A DNA stretch of 64,000 bases, taken from assembly GCA_958298945.1 (NCBI GenBank), contig OY282606.1:27563740-27627739 (forward strand). The letters are read 5' to 3'. This DNA comes from Atherix ibis (taxonomy: Eukaryota > Arthropoda > Insecta > Diptera > Athericidae). The position numbers were made by a program, and so were the translations under genes. The notes under the pieces were generated by a model, which was not told the DNA's origin, did not search any database, and saw nothing but the letters and a program-made list of their open reading frames with translations. Numbering within the stretch: position 1 is the stretch's first letter; the number at the start of each line of letters is the position of its first letter. Of the stretch, positions 44,421 through 55,846 are shown piece after piece.

Positions 44421-46594
44421 GTTCCATAAAAACGTTAAAGTAGAGGAATTTTATTTAAAAACCGGGTGGACTAAATAAAATTCTTTTCAACATTTAAATT
44501 TAGAGTTTTTTACTCTAAATTAATTTAAATTTAGAGTAGTCTTTTTTCGTAAATGTCAAACATTAGCAATAACATTTGATAGGTTAAATGACTTGAAGCA
44601 CAGTTAAAATAGTTCATCTGCGGGGTGAAAATAATAAAAGGAAAAAGCAGCGCATGCAATCTTTTAAAATTATTCAACAAAATCGATTACTTTAAATATT
44701 TCCATAGAATTTTTGTTTAAAAATAGGATATTTTACATCAATTACCAAATGGCCTTTACTGCTGTGGCGCTTAGAATACTAATATTACTTGAAAAAAGAA
44801 TTAAAAAAAAAAACAAATATCAAATGTTATTAAGAAAAAATAAATTGTTTAAAATGACAATATTTTTAAATTTTTTTTAAATATTATTGACAGAATATTT
44901 TCATTCAAAATAAAAGCTAATTTTTAATTAATTTCAATAAATAACTTGTAAATGAAAATTACAAAAATTTTTTGTAACCTAATTTAAATATTGCGGCCAT
45001 TGCTATAAAAAGACCCATATTGATTGTAGTGCCATCTGTCAAAAACAATATTTACTTATTTAGAATGACGTTAATTGATCACCTGTTAATTAACGTTAAA
45101 TAACTGAGTGTAGAAAACGTATAGAAAAGTGAATTATTTTCTAATTTAATTCGATAATTAAAGTAATGTAAAAGTATTCGATAAAGAAAATACTATTTGC
45201 ATTTTAAAAAAAGAATTATTATTTAATAAAGTGATATGAAGTGTGGGTAAATTGTGTCTACAGGGGATGTAGAAATTTCGCGCTAATTTTTTTTCATTAA
45301 CTAGTGTCCATTGTCAGTTCGAACGACCAAAACGATAGCCGTTTTTTCTTTGTTTCGAACAAAATAAATACTAAAAATTCTGGTATGTAAAAAGTTTTGT
45401 GTCGTTTACTTGCAAATATTTTCTCATTTATTGTATTCAAAATGAAAGTTTTGATTTCATTTAGAAATTTTCGATATAAGTGAATAAAGTAAAAAAAGGA
45501 AGGCTTTGTAATTCGTAGAATTTTATGTTTTTGTGTTGTTTTGAGAATTCCTAGTACGAGTTGAATTATAGCTGGAAATTATGCAATTTTAATCTATCTT
45601 AAGAGAATTGCTTTAAGTTTGTTTAGTGGCAAATTCTTTTTATTACGACAATAAATCGAATCTTTTTAATTTGTCTTCAAATTCTATTTCCCATAAAAGA
45701 ATAACTGACAAAAAATTTCTTGTTGTGATTTTTTAATTTTATTTCCAACAATAATATTCTATTAAGATCGTTTTTATTGAACCGTTAAGATTAAAAGAAG
45801 AAAGTTGGAAGGGATGGAAGGGGGGGGTCGGGTCTGTTCTCTTGTAATTCAAACAAAATTTATTCATAAATAAAGTTTTTATTTTTAACATTAAAATTTT
45901 TAAATACAAATTAAAAGACAGTTCACCTAAAAATTCCAAATCTATATGAAATTATGTACTTTAACTTTCGATAAAAACACAAAAAAAAAACAAACAATAA
46001 ATATTTTAAAAGCTATTTTTAAGTTCTTTTGTTAAAATTTTCTTTTGAATTTTTACGTATTTAATTTTTAAAATGCATAATTTTTAATTTTAAAAAAATA
46101 ACAATTTTTTTAATTGCAAATAATCCCAGTAGACAGAGCAAATTATAATTGTTTCTATGTCAAAAAATTCCTAAAACTTATTTAAAATTCACTTATTATG
46201 GAATATAAATGGAATATTAATAATATTATTATATTATTACAATTATTTCTAATAAAATATATAATTTATAAAAGACTCTATATTTTTTTTTCTCTTAATA
46301 TATATTTAATATTTTTATATAATTTCAGTAAAATTATATTCCGTTAAGTTTATTTTGTAAAATTTAAAGGATTACACAAACTTCTTGGTGGTTTTTTTTT
46401 TGTTATCTTATTAACAACGTGCGCTAAACTAACATTTATTTATAAAGTGTTTTTAATCGATTATTATATTTAGTGAGTGAATGTGTTTTTTTTACTTCTA
46501 AAGGCAAAAATAATATTATCTGAAAGAAAAGAGTATACAATAATTAAAGTAAATAATTTAAGAATATTTCGAAATAATTTGTGAAAAGATAAAA
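44421..46594. other. AT-rich region upstream of the 46595 exon
   Basis: No gene recognised. A G-run at 45822-45829 (GGGGGGG) lies in a chance frame. The last 200-250 bp before 46595 probably form the leader of that exon. A small 10-bp-stem hairpin (AATTTAGAGT/ACTCTAAATT) is at about 44499-44523. Confidence 0.35.
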
Positions 46595-46886
46595 ATGAAC
46601 TCTAACGAAATTGTAAACGTAAATGTTGATAAAGTACAGCAAGATGTTGTCGATCTTAGCTCGGAAGAAGTATTAAATAAAAATCCCGACACATCCGTTT
46701 TATGGGCAAACAACAACGATATTCGGACAACACCATTAAGCGTACAAGTTAAAACAATTTCGAAAGTTTTATCAAATAGTAAAAATTTCGGTTTATCGCC
46801 AATTTCGGAGATATCAAAAAATCTTAGTGATGCAAATGTTAGTACACCAATTAGTATCAAGAAAAACGACAATCTGAACACATCTG
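46595..46886 (+). CDS. Probable first coding exon of an unidentified gene (partial)
   Basis: ATG at 46595 has a good insect start context (ATAAAAATG). It opens 97 codons (MNSNEIVNVNVDKVQQDVVD...) ending with a consensus donor CTG|GTAAGT at 46887. The peptide is hydrophilic, Asn/Ser/Val/Lys-rich, with segments DLSSEEVLNKNPDTSVLWAN and VLSNSKNFGLSPISEISKNL; no membrane helix, zinc finger or coiled coil is evident. Its composition stands out against the AT-rich flanks. I do not recognise the product. Later exons would lie to the right, after an intron that contains the Tigger-like element and a satellite array, possibly beyond the window. Confidence 0.6.
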
Positions 46887-47246
46887 GTAAGTTGATTTGC
46901 TTTTATTATTATTTGTTGTTTTGTTGAAAAACCATTTATAGAAGAACTGAAAAAAATAAATTTAGCTAAATAAATATGAAATTTAGGAGAAAAAACTGTT
47001 TCTTAAAATATGCTAATTTCATTTATTTTAAAAGTAAATTGAGAATGATTAGATAATGTCAATACGATTATTTAGATTTGGTAACTTTAATATTGCATAT
47101 ATTGGGGCGTGCAAAAATTTATTAATTGAAAGGCGTTGTTAGTCATTAAACTCACTCATTCGTTATTACGTTTAAAATCTATTTAAAAAAATTCAAAACA
47201 ATTTTATAATATTATTAGAAAATAATATTGAATATTTTGATAAATA
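46887..47246 (+). other. Intronic spacer after the 46886 donor
   Basis: AT-rich, no feature seen apart from the donor itself. Confidence 0.35.
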
Positions 47247-48670
47247 CAGTGGTACCCTTGACATACGAGTGCCTTAACGTACGAGTTTTTTAAGATATGA
47301 GCGGTCGAGCGAGCGATTTTTTGCTTTGAAATAATTTAATTCTAATTCAAACAAAATTTATTTTTATTTCTAAACTTGTTAAAAAAGAGAAAAATAATCC
47401 ATAAGGATGCCGAATAGGGTTGGAAAACGCCAGAGCATTTAAGTCACATATGATTTTAAAAGAAAAACTGCAAGTTATGTGGAGGGCATGGGTCTGGTTT
47501 CTTTGTGGAGTGGGAAAACCAAGCAGTTCTTTGTGGAGTGGGTAAATCTGGTTTTTGGCCCTTCTGTTAAGAAATATCTACAAGAAAACAACCTACCCTT
47601 GCAAGCCCTTCTCGTCTCGATAATGCTCCTGCTCATCCACTGAACCTCGAAGATGACATCCTCGAAGAGTTCAAGTTTACAAAAAATTCTCTACCTACCA
47701 CCCAACACCACTCCTATCCTGCAGCTCATGGATCAGCAGGTGATTTCTAATTTTAAGAAGCATCTGTTTTGGCACTACTTTGACGTGACGGAGAACACAA
47801 ACCTCACCCTTCGAGAGTTCTGGAAGGACCACTTTAATATTGTGATTTGGCTCAGAATTATTGATCAGGCGTGGCTGGGTGTTACAACGAGGACCTTGAC
47901 CTCTGCATGGAAGAAGCTGTAGCCAAAAGAACCTTCGAAGAATTCGAACCCGGTGTGTCAGTAGAGGGGGAGATTGTGTCTTTGGGGAAATTCATGGGTC
48001 TGGAAGTGGATGAGAGAGACGTGGACGAGCTCGTCGAGGAGCACATCCAGGAACTGAAGGACCGAGGAGATACAAGAGTTACAGTTACAGCAGCATACGG
48101 AAGTTCTGCAAGAAATTGGTTTCGAGGAGCCAGAGGAGGAGGAGGTTATTTCTACAAGTGAGATAAAGAAAATCTTTGTAATGTGGGAGAGAGTTTCACA
48201 GTTCGTGGAAAAGAAACACACAGACAAAGTTGCAACTGGTCGTGCATCGGAGCTATTTAATGACACTTGCCTAACTCATTTCTGGAACATTCTGAAAGGG
48301 AGAAAGAAACAAATCTCCTTGGACATGTTTTTTTTTTAAATGGCCTATAGGTGAAAGTGAGAAAAGCGTGGCGAAAAGGGCAAAGACCAGTGAAGACAAA
48401 AGCAGTGACGAAAATTAAACGAAAGTACCACTTTATAAATCTAGTTTATTTCTTTACATTCTCTTTTATTACAATATGTTTTTGTACAATATTTGTCATT
48501 TATAAATACATTTTTTCTTATTCAAAAAAACCGTAACAAAAATAAACTGGGGTGACATTTTGGGGGCAGTTCAATTACTTTCAATGGGGAAATTTGCTTT
48601 GAGATACGAGTAATTTGAAATACGAGCAAGGTTGCGGAACGAATTCAACTCGTATGCCGAGGTACCACTG
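47247..48670 (+). mobile_element. Pogo/Tigger-type DNA transposon
   Basis: The left end CAGTGGTACCCTTGACATAC is matched by the right end CGTATGCCGAGGTACCACTG read in reverse complement, with TA on both sides (47245-47246, 48671-48672). Length 1,424 bp. CAGTGGTACC ends and a TA duplication are typical of Tigger-like members of the Tc1/mariner superfamily. The N-terminal CENP-B-like half of the transposase is missing. Confidence 0.88.
47430..48339 (+). pseudogene. Tigger/jerky-like transposase, 3' part, broken
   Basis: Frames in order: FFVEWVNLVFGPSVKKYLQE with NLPLQALLVS (remains of the LLLDNAPAHP block), then from 47653 KILYLPPNTTPILQLMDQQV, HLFWHYFDVTENTNLTLREF, WKDHFNIVIWLRIIDQAWLG, SAWKKL and a stop. 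After a frame change come EEPEEEEVISTSEIKKIF, WERVSQFVEKKHTDKVATGR and ASELFNDTCLTHFWNILKGR before the stop at 48337-48339. PPNTTPLLQPMDQ and the C-terminal repeat are hallmarks of the Tigger DDE domain. Helix-turn-helix and CENP-B regions and the first catalytic Asp are deleted. Confidence 0.88.
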
Positions 48671-48729
48671 TATTTTCAGATATTTATGCTTTTTTTTATG
48701 TCTTTTTAATTATATTCGATTAACTCGAT

Positions 48730-50120
48730 ATTTTGATGTGTTCTTACTTCCGCTATTCTATCTAAATATTGTATAGATGCAGGCGATCATCATATTATTT
48801 ACATATTTTTTTAAATTATTTCGTTAATTAATTTTAAGTTTAATCCCATAAAAATTATGAAAAAATACTGGGATATTTTCAATAAAAGTGAAGAATTTAA
48901 TTTTAGTAAAGTTTTAATACACAAAATTCATTGTTATTGATCATAAATTCCATTTTCTCTGCGGATAAAAAATTATTCGTATTTGGACGTGTTTTTGCTT
49001 TGGCCAATACTATCTAAATATTGCATACATGTAGGCGGTGATCATATTATATTTTTTTTAATTATTGGGTCAAGTAATTTTGTCTAAACGCAAATATTAT
49101 ATTTTTTTTAATTATTGGGTCAAGTAATTTTTGTCTTTAAAACAAATGAAAAATTTTCTTTTATTAAAATTTTAATACACAAAATTCTTTCTTATTGATC
49201 ATAATTACCATTTTCTCTGCGGATAAAAAAATTCTCGTATTTGGACGTGTTTTTGCTTTTGCCAAAACTATCTCAATATTGCATAACCGCTGGCAGCGAT
49301 CATATTTTTATATTTTTTTAATTTTAAGTTTAATCCCATAAAAATTATGAAAAAATACTCGGACATTTTCAATAAAAGTGAAAAATTTAATTTTAGTAAA
49401 GTTTTAATACACAAAATTCATTATTATTGATCATAATTACCATTTTCTCTGCGGATAAAAAAATTCTCGTATTTGGACGTGTTTTTGCTTTTGCCAAATC
49501 TATCTAAATATTGCATACACACAGGCGCAGCGATCATATTTTTATATTTTTTTAATCATTTCGTTAATTAATTTTAAGTTTAATCCCATAAAAATTATGA
49601 AAAAATACTGGGATATTTTTAAAACAAATGAAAATTTTTCTTTTATTAAAATTTTAATACACAAAATTCTTTCTTATTGATCATAATTCCCATTTTCTCT
49701 GCGGATAAAAAAATTCTCGTATTTGGACGTGTTTTTGCTTTTGCCAAATCTATCTCAATATTGCATACACACAGGAGGCGATCATTTTATTTATATTTTT
49801 TTAATTTTAAGTTAATCCTATAAAATTTATGAAAAAATACTGGGATATTTTTAAAACAAATGAAAAATTTTATTTTATTAAAGTTTTACTACACAAACTT
49901 GATTCTTAATTATCACAATTCCTTTTTCTCTGCGGATAAAAAAATTCTCGTATTTGGACGTGTTTTTTGCTTTTGCCAAATCTATCTAAATATTGCATAC
50001 ACCCAGGCGGCGATTATATTTTTTTTAATTTTTGTGTCAAATAATTTTAAGTTAATCCCATAAAATATTCGGATATTTTTAAAAGAAGTGAAAATTTTAA
50101 TATTGTTTAATTTTTACCAT
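48730..50120. repeat. Tandem array of ~240-bp units
   Basis: The anchor GCGGATAAAA recurs at 48961, 49219, 49451, 49701 and 49932 (spacings 258, 232, 250, 231). Each unit also has TATTTGGACGTGTTTTTGCT, a CTATCTAAATATTGCATACA element, AGGCGGCGATCATAT and CCCATAAAATTATGAAAAAA. Units differ by small indels and substitutions. No coding capacity. Confidence 0.9.
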
Positions 50121-53100
50121 AATAGTTTGATTATTATTAAAATTATAAAATTTTTATTTTTCCTACACGTGCCAGGAACAGTTAATTCTGTGCTATTTCA
50201 AATTTCTCTGTTCCTGTTGTCCAAGCTCCAAACCTTAGCGGAGACATAAATTCTGTATAAAATATATTACAACTATTATTCACAAGATGTCGCATTCTCA
50301 GTAGATGTGTGTAGTTTCAATCCCCGGTGTTCTTTACTATATTTTTGTTGATCCATTTTTCTTGTCTGCATGGAAAATTTCCAGTTTTTGGGCGGAATTT
50401 CTTGGCGGAATATGTCATACTGCATACAAGAAAAGCACATGTTCAACCTGTTTTCATCGAGTTTTTTTTTCTCTCTTCAAATCAGAAATTCTAAATTTGA
50501 TGTTATATATTTTTCGTTTAATGTTAGTTAGCGCATTCAATTTGGGGGAAGAGAAGAATTGCTAATTTTGCGCGCGTGTTCTTCTATGATTGAATAGAAG
50601 AAAACTGGGCGAGTGTTCATCATCATCATCATCTTGTTTGAAAGGACGAGATTTACTGGTTTCCTAAGATGAATTTGCATATGGATCTACTGTGTGAGTG
50701 ACTCTAAAACTAAGGAAGAGTCAAATTCGTATTAATAAAAAGTCGTAAACGAAAGAGCATATTTTTTTTAAAATAATTTTTGTTTGAGGTCGTGTTCGTT
50801 ATCTTCGTCTGCGGGGTTATAAAAACCGAGTTTAAGTATAATCAGACTATCCAAAATGAGGAGGGATATTTGAATCGCAACCAGTTAAACCATATCCAGT
50901 TTGGTGCAATCATCATTTAACGAACGATGGCATTACAATACATCACAGATTGTTACCTCAATCATCATTCCCGATCTGTTCACCTTTCTTAAGATTTGTC
51001 CTTTTTATGTGAGTTCATCAAAACACACTTTGCCCCATTTTTTTTGTTGCAACAAGTTTTTTTCTAGAAATTACTCAATTTTAAAAAAGTACCTTTACAA
51101 AAAAAAAAAATTTTAAAAATCAAAAAGCCCCCCATTAACATCATCCATTATCAACACAATAGGTGTCTAGGCAAATTAGACGAATCAATTTTTCTAACAT
51201 TGCGCATTTTTTTCCATTTTACGCATAATATTGAATTTGAATATTGAACTTCCAAAAAGGAAAAAGGGAAAAATGCTAATTCCCAAATGCAATTCACAAT
51301 GCAGAAGTAATTCGAGAGAATGCACTTCTTTCAGATGCAATTGATTTTCATTTCTATACTCCATCAGCAGCAGTGGTTCCTTTGCAGTTGATCGGTCGTC
51401 TGCCGGCGCTGTTCACTAATTTTCACCACACCTTTTTTTTCTTATGTCGAAATGATTTTCTTTTTACTTTCCTTTAAAATCAGCTTGTGTTTTGTTGACT
51501 GAATGATTTTTGGTTCAATTAAAATCAGATCGCATCCACGTGATTTACTACCTTTTTTCAATTTCAACCCTGTCGGTTCGGTTAGTTCTCTAATTCTGAT
51601 ATGGTTTTGGATCAGGCCTGTCTAGGAGCATAACAGCCGCACATCGCTTATAAAGGGTTAATTTTTGATGAAAACAATTAATCAAACGCATCGACAATTT
51701 TGGTGTACACCCTGGAGATTTACAATTTTCCTTCAGAAATCAAAAATCGGAAAGGCATCAAGACGACTCGCCAATACCTCTGAACGACTGTTGTAACTGA
51801 TGGCAATTCACCCTCTCTCAGCTAGAGTCCTAAGATTATACCTTGACTATTTCTTCTATTTCCATCAGGAGGACTGCATTTCAAACTAACTCCTTATAAC
51901 TTGGACTACTGCAGCCGTATTTCTAGGCGTTTTATTCAACAAAAAAAAAACTCCTCTTGTTCGGTTCTTCCAAGTCTACCGAAAATTCATATAATAAAAC
52001 TATTGGATTTGATAATATGTGTCTGTAGGTGTGTGTGTGTGTGTGTGTATTTGGTTTTGGATTAATCATGACTTTTGGCGCGTGCTCTGCCCTCTATCAG
52101 CAGAATACACCCCCTTGCACTTTAGTGGTTAAGTTTTCGTTCTTTTCTTGCCAACTAACTAAGATCGTTATGGGATCCTGCCTGCATAGAACTTCCATTC
52201 GATTTCCTTATTTTTTGCTTCCTGTCTTTTGACCTCATCATCCTTCGTAGTTTTTCCTTATTTTGAGTGCTATTATTTTGACTGTTTCGGGATGGATTCA
52301 TTGTAGTGCTCTGGGCTGGGGTGGTTGAAGATTGCAGCAGTACTTTTGCGGCTGTTGTCCCGCCGTTGCAAAACGGTTGATTTACTGATTTGCTGTCTAT
52401 TTTGGTGCAATGCTCCTAACAATAGCGGGTGAATGAATGACTTATTCTTGAATCGATTGCATCTGGTCACATGGAGAGCGGCAATTGTTATAAAAGTCAA
52501 CTCAATCGTTTCGGATTTTGCGATTTTCGTTGAGTTTGGGTTTTTTTTTGTACCTTATAATCCAGGTGTCATTGACTCTCAGAAAAATCTTCAATTATTC
52601 CTTGTGTAATTAATGAATTGTTTCCAATTTATAAAGGGACACACCAACTATTTAGAAGAAGGGATTTTGAGTAGAAAAGGAAAAAAAATTCACCAAACTG
52701 GAACTAACTTGATTTAAACAAAACATTTTTTTTTTGGACCATTTTTTGAGATAATTTTTATTGAATTTTTGTTTTTTTTTTCAAAGCGAAATCATCCCTT
52801 TTTGGTCCTTTTTTGTTTTATTGAATTTTTCTCAAAGGGAAAAATTTCGTTTTAATTTGAAATCGCTTATATTATCATAATTGTTGCATGTTTGCATCAA
52901 ATCTGCCCATAACGTCGATTATTTATTTATTTTCTTTTGAAGTTTTTCATTTTTATTTTTATTTGTTTAATAAACTATTTTACATATTAAATATGGAAAT
53001 CTTAGTCAGAAATTTTAATTTTACCAACCAAATTTTTGATTTGGGGTATTCTTCTTCTTCTTCTTCAATGGGATCAGAAATAAGACAGACGATGATGGAT

Positions 53101-53559
53101 GACAATTTTCACATCAACAAAAATGGAATGCCATTCAGTGTGAAAGTTTAAGCCCAAAACTTCGTATAACAAATCATGGATAAATTTTTATATAAAAAAA
53201 AAAAAACTGAATGCAAATTAGTTGGTTTGGTTGGAAATGGTAAGGTAAGGGGGTTGGGGGGAAGAGAATGAAACGCATTATTGGGAGGTCAAACTGAAAA
53301 TAGCTTCAAGGTGTAATTATGTTTGGTTTTTTTTTATGATAGAGCCCTTTTTATGCATGCTGTTTGTAATCGGTCTATTAGCAACATTGTTTCTTATGAA
53401 AACAGCAATAAACTAGTGTAAGGATGTGTGTTCACTTTGCGTGTAAGAATTTACAAAATCATATTAGTAATAATGCCAATTTAAATGGTGAAAAAAAAAT
53501 TAGACAGTAAAAATGATGTAAAGAAACTTTGCTTCTTTTCTTATAATCAAGCGGATTTT
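50121..53559. other. No recognised gene; several microsatellites
   Basis: Base composition is less AT-extreme at 50150-52600, but frames are short and lack motifs. Simple repeats: (ATC)n near 50611-50630, (GT)n near 52029-52049, (TTC)n near 53049-53066. A 9-bp inverted repeat CAGGAACAG/CTGTTCCTG lies at about 50173-50215. May be intron of the gene starting at 46595. Confidence 0.4.
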
Positions 53560-53688
53560 GCCGGTTTATCAATTTTGTGGGTCGGAAAGTACAGCCCTGT
53601 CATTTGACAGCTGTCAAACTTATATGTCATTTGAAAGAATATTTGTTTAGTTTACAATTTGCCATTTTGTATTATGGACCTTTGTATA

Positions 53689-54812
53689 CGAGGTCTGTTC
53701 AAAAAGTATCGCGAATTTTTGATTTCCACGGGTTACGTATATTCGATTTTCGCTTTTTTGTGGCGTTATGTTGGTACTCATGTCTCTCACTTATGCCGAC
53801 AAGTTCGGCCATTTTGAATGTTCAGTTAATTTTTGCCAGCTACTTTACTTGCACGTGTTTTGGCTATGGTGAAACTACCTTGGACCGAAGCAACATTTAT
53901 CGGTGGCACAAAATGTTCTCAGAGGGCCGATAAGATGTGAACGACGAAAAGCGTGCCGGACGCCCGACATCAACAACAGACGAAAACATTGATGAAGTGA
54001 AGAAAATAGTATTGGTCAATCGTCGAATCACCGTTAGAGAAGTTGCTGTTTTGGCTTGTGCCATTCGATTTTTACCAATGATTTGGCCGTGAGACGGGTC
54101 GCCGCGAAATTCGTACCAAAATTGCTCAATTTCGACCAAAAACAGCATCGCATTAACATTGCTAAGGAGCTGTTGGACTCTGTCCGCGACGACCCAAATT
54201 TGCTCCTAAGGGTCATAACTGGTGACGAATCATGGGTTTATGGTTATGACGTGGAAACCAAAGCTCAATCATCCCAAGACCGAAAAAAGCGTGCCAAGTT
54301 CGGTCGAATGTGAAGGGTTTGCTTACTGTTTTCTTCGATTGCAGGGGCGTGGTGCCTCATGAGTTCTTGCCACAGGGTAGAACGGTCAATAAGGAATATT
54401 ACCTGCAAGTTATGAGCAAGTTGCGCGAAGCAATCCGCCAGAAACGCCCGGATTTGTGGAAGAACAAAAATTGGCTTTTGCCATTTTTGGCCAAAAACAA
54501 CACACTAATAACACCGCAGCCACCGTATTCCCCAGATGTGGCCCACTGTGACTTTTTCTTGTTCTCGAAACTGAAGAGCCCCATGAAAGGACGACGCTAC
54601 GCTACGATTGAGGAGATAAAGAGGGCATCGAAGGAGGAGCTGAACAAGATCACAAAAAATGATTTTTTGAAGTGCTTCAAGGATTGGAAAAAAACGTTGG
54701 CATAAGTGTATAATATCTAGTGGGGATTACTTTTAAGGGGACAAAATAGATATTCATGAAAAAATAAATAATTTTTGAAAAAACACAAAATGATCTTTTT
54801 GAACAGACCTCG
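53689..54812 (+). mobile_element. mar-A element, longest copy (1.12 kb)
   Basis: TA borders at 53687-53688 and 54813-54814. The left end CGAGGTCTGTTCAAAAAGTA is the native 5' end; the right end with CACAAAATGATCTTTTTGAA is the native 3' end. It is the only copy retaining most of the coding region, so it is the best guide to the family's structure. Confidence 0.9.
53866..54705 (+). pseudogene. mar-A transposase, broken but most complete copy
   Basis: Frames in order: NIYRWHKMFSEGR, stop, DVNDEKRAGRPTSTTDENID, RRITVREVAVLA (helix-turn-helix 2 region). From 54056 in a second frame come CHSIFTNDLAVRRVAAKFVP, HRINIAKELLDSVRDDPNLL and RVITGDESWVYGYDVETKAQ (first catalytic Asp). From 54310 in a third come VFFDCRGVVPHEFLPQGRTV, NKEYYLQVMSKLREAIRQKR, NKNWLLP, then a ~30-bp deletion that removes the HHDNAPAH motif, FLAKNNTLITPQPPYSPDVA, HCDFFLFSKLKSPMKGRRYA and the C-terminus to a stop at 54705. 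The second catalytic Asp is lost. Other copies give the 34-residue spacing between the second and third Asp, so the family is DD34D. Confidence 0.88.
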
Positions 54813-55434
54813 TATACCCACTGAACTAACAGATTTTGGATGCCTATTTTTAAATAAATTTTTTTCAGTGATGAGGCTTATATCTCGCTCGGTCAATACG
54901 TCAAGAAGTAAAATTTCTATAAATGAGGCTCAAAAACCCACAAGTAATTATGGAAAAGGAATTGTATCCACAAAAACTGACTGGTGATTGCCACGTATTT
55001 CTTTAAAAATGAAGAAGGGACTACGGTTTCCGACAATTCTGAGCGCTATGACCATATGGTAGTCAACGATTTTTTGACTTGAATTTAAAGACTTTAATCT
55101 GGAATATATGTGGTTTTGACAATACGGTTCCGCAATCCATACAAAAAGACAAATTTTTTGCCTTAAAAGTGCCTAAGACATGTATTATGAGATTTCCTAC
55201 TGTGAATAGGCCTCCGAATTTGATCCCGTTTGGACTTTTTCTTATAAAGCTCGTACTTATTCAGACTATCTTTGAACGTAAGAGCATTTAAAAACCAATA
55301 TTCGTCAAATGATGGTAAAATTACAGCGCAAAATGTGCGAATAAATAATTAAAAATTACCTGAAAAGGATCGGTTTCTAAAGAAAGTTTGATAGAAAAAT
55401 CATTTCATCATTTTTGTTGGTAAAAAAAAATTAT

Positions 55435-55844
55435 ATAAAAAAAAAAGTTAGAAAAAAGATCATTTCCAAAATTTTATCATTGAATTCCAAACCAGATGTT
55501 CATATAGTCACGATATTCTCCTCTCTCCTCACTATTTATCGACTGGAATTAAAACCAAAAATAATTATACTATCAGAAGATGATATATTTAGATTGTGGT
55601 ATCCTCTAACTTGGAATAAATTCAATAAGAAACACAAAAAAAAACAACTTTCTTTAAAATTAAATTGGAGCAAAACAAGAGTGGGAACAATTTTAAGACT
55701 TATTTTGCCTATTAAGAAGTGTTGATTCATGAATCTTTGACGTCATTGATGATATTTAAAATTTTTTATTGATACTATTTTTGGATAGAATGTAGGGTAT
55801 TTGAACTGTTAAGCATTTGTAATTTGAAGAAATTTGAAATTAAA
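55435..55844. other. Spacer, no supported gene
   Basis: A 103-codon + frame at 55414 is Lys/Ile/Leu-rich, overlaps the end of the DD41D relic and an opposite-strand frame, and has no recognisable motif. I treat it as chance. Confidence 0.35.
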
Positions 55845-55846
55845 TA

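Larger units (their letters stand above)
53560..55430 (+). mobile_element. DD41D (rosa-like) Tc1/mariner remnant, split by mar-A
   Basis: The 5' end region (CAATTTTGTGGGTCGGAAAG, ATTTGACAGCTGTCAAACTT) is at 53568-53620. After the mar-A insertion it resumes with TTTTTCAGTGATGAGGCTTA, giving FSDEAYISLGQYVKK (first catalytic Asp kept), then GSKTHK, a block at 55080-55140 with FNLEYMWF-like sequence and AIQKD, and a C-terminus NYLKRI-like at 55345. Broken by many stops. Confidence 0.75.

Noticed and set aside
50173..50215. CAGGAACAG/CTGTTCCTG inverted repeat as a possible microRNA precursor
   Set aside because: The 9-bp stem with a ~30-base loop is too short for a typical precursor and no extended pairing is seen.
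55414..55725. 103-codon Lys/Ile-rich + frame
   Set aside because: Starts inside the tail of a DD41D relic, has no motif and is matched by an opposite-strand frame.
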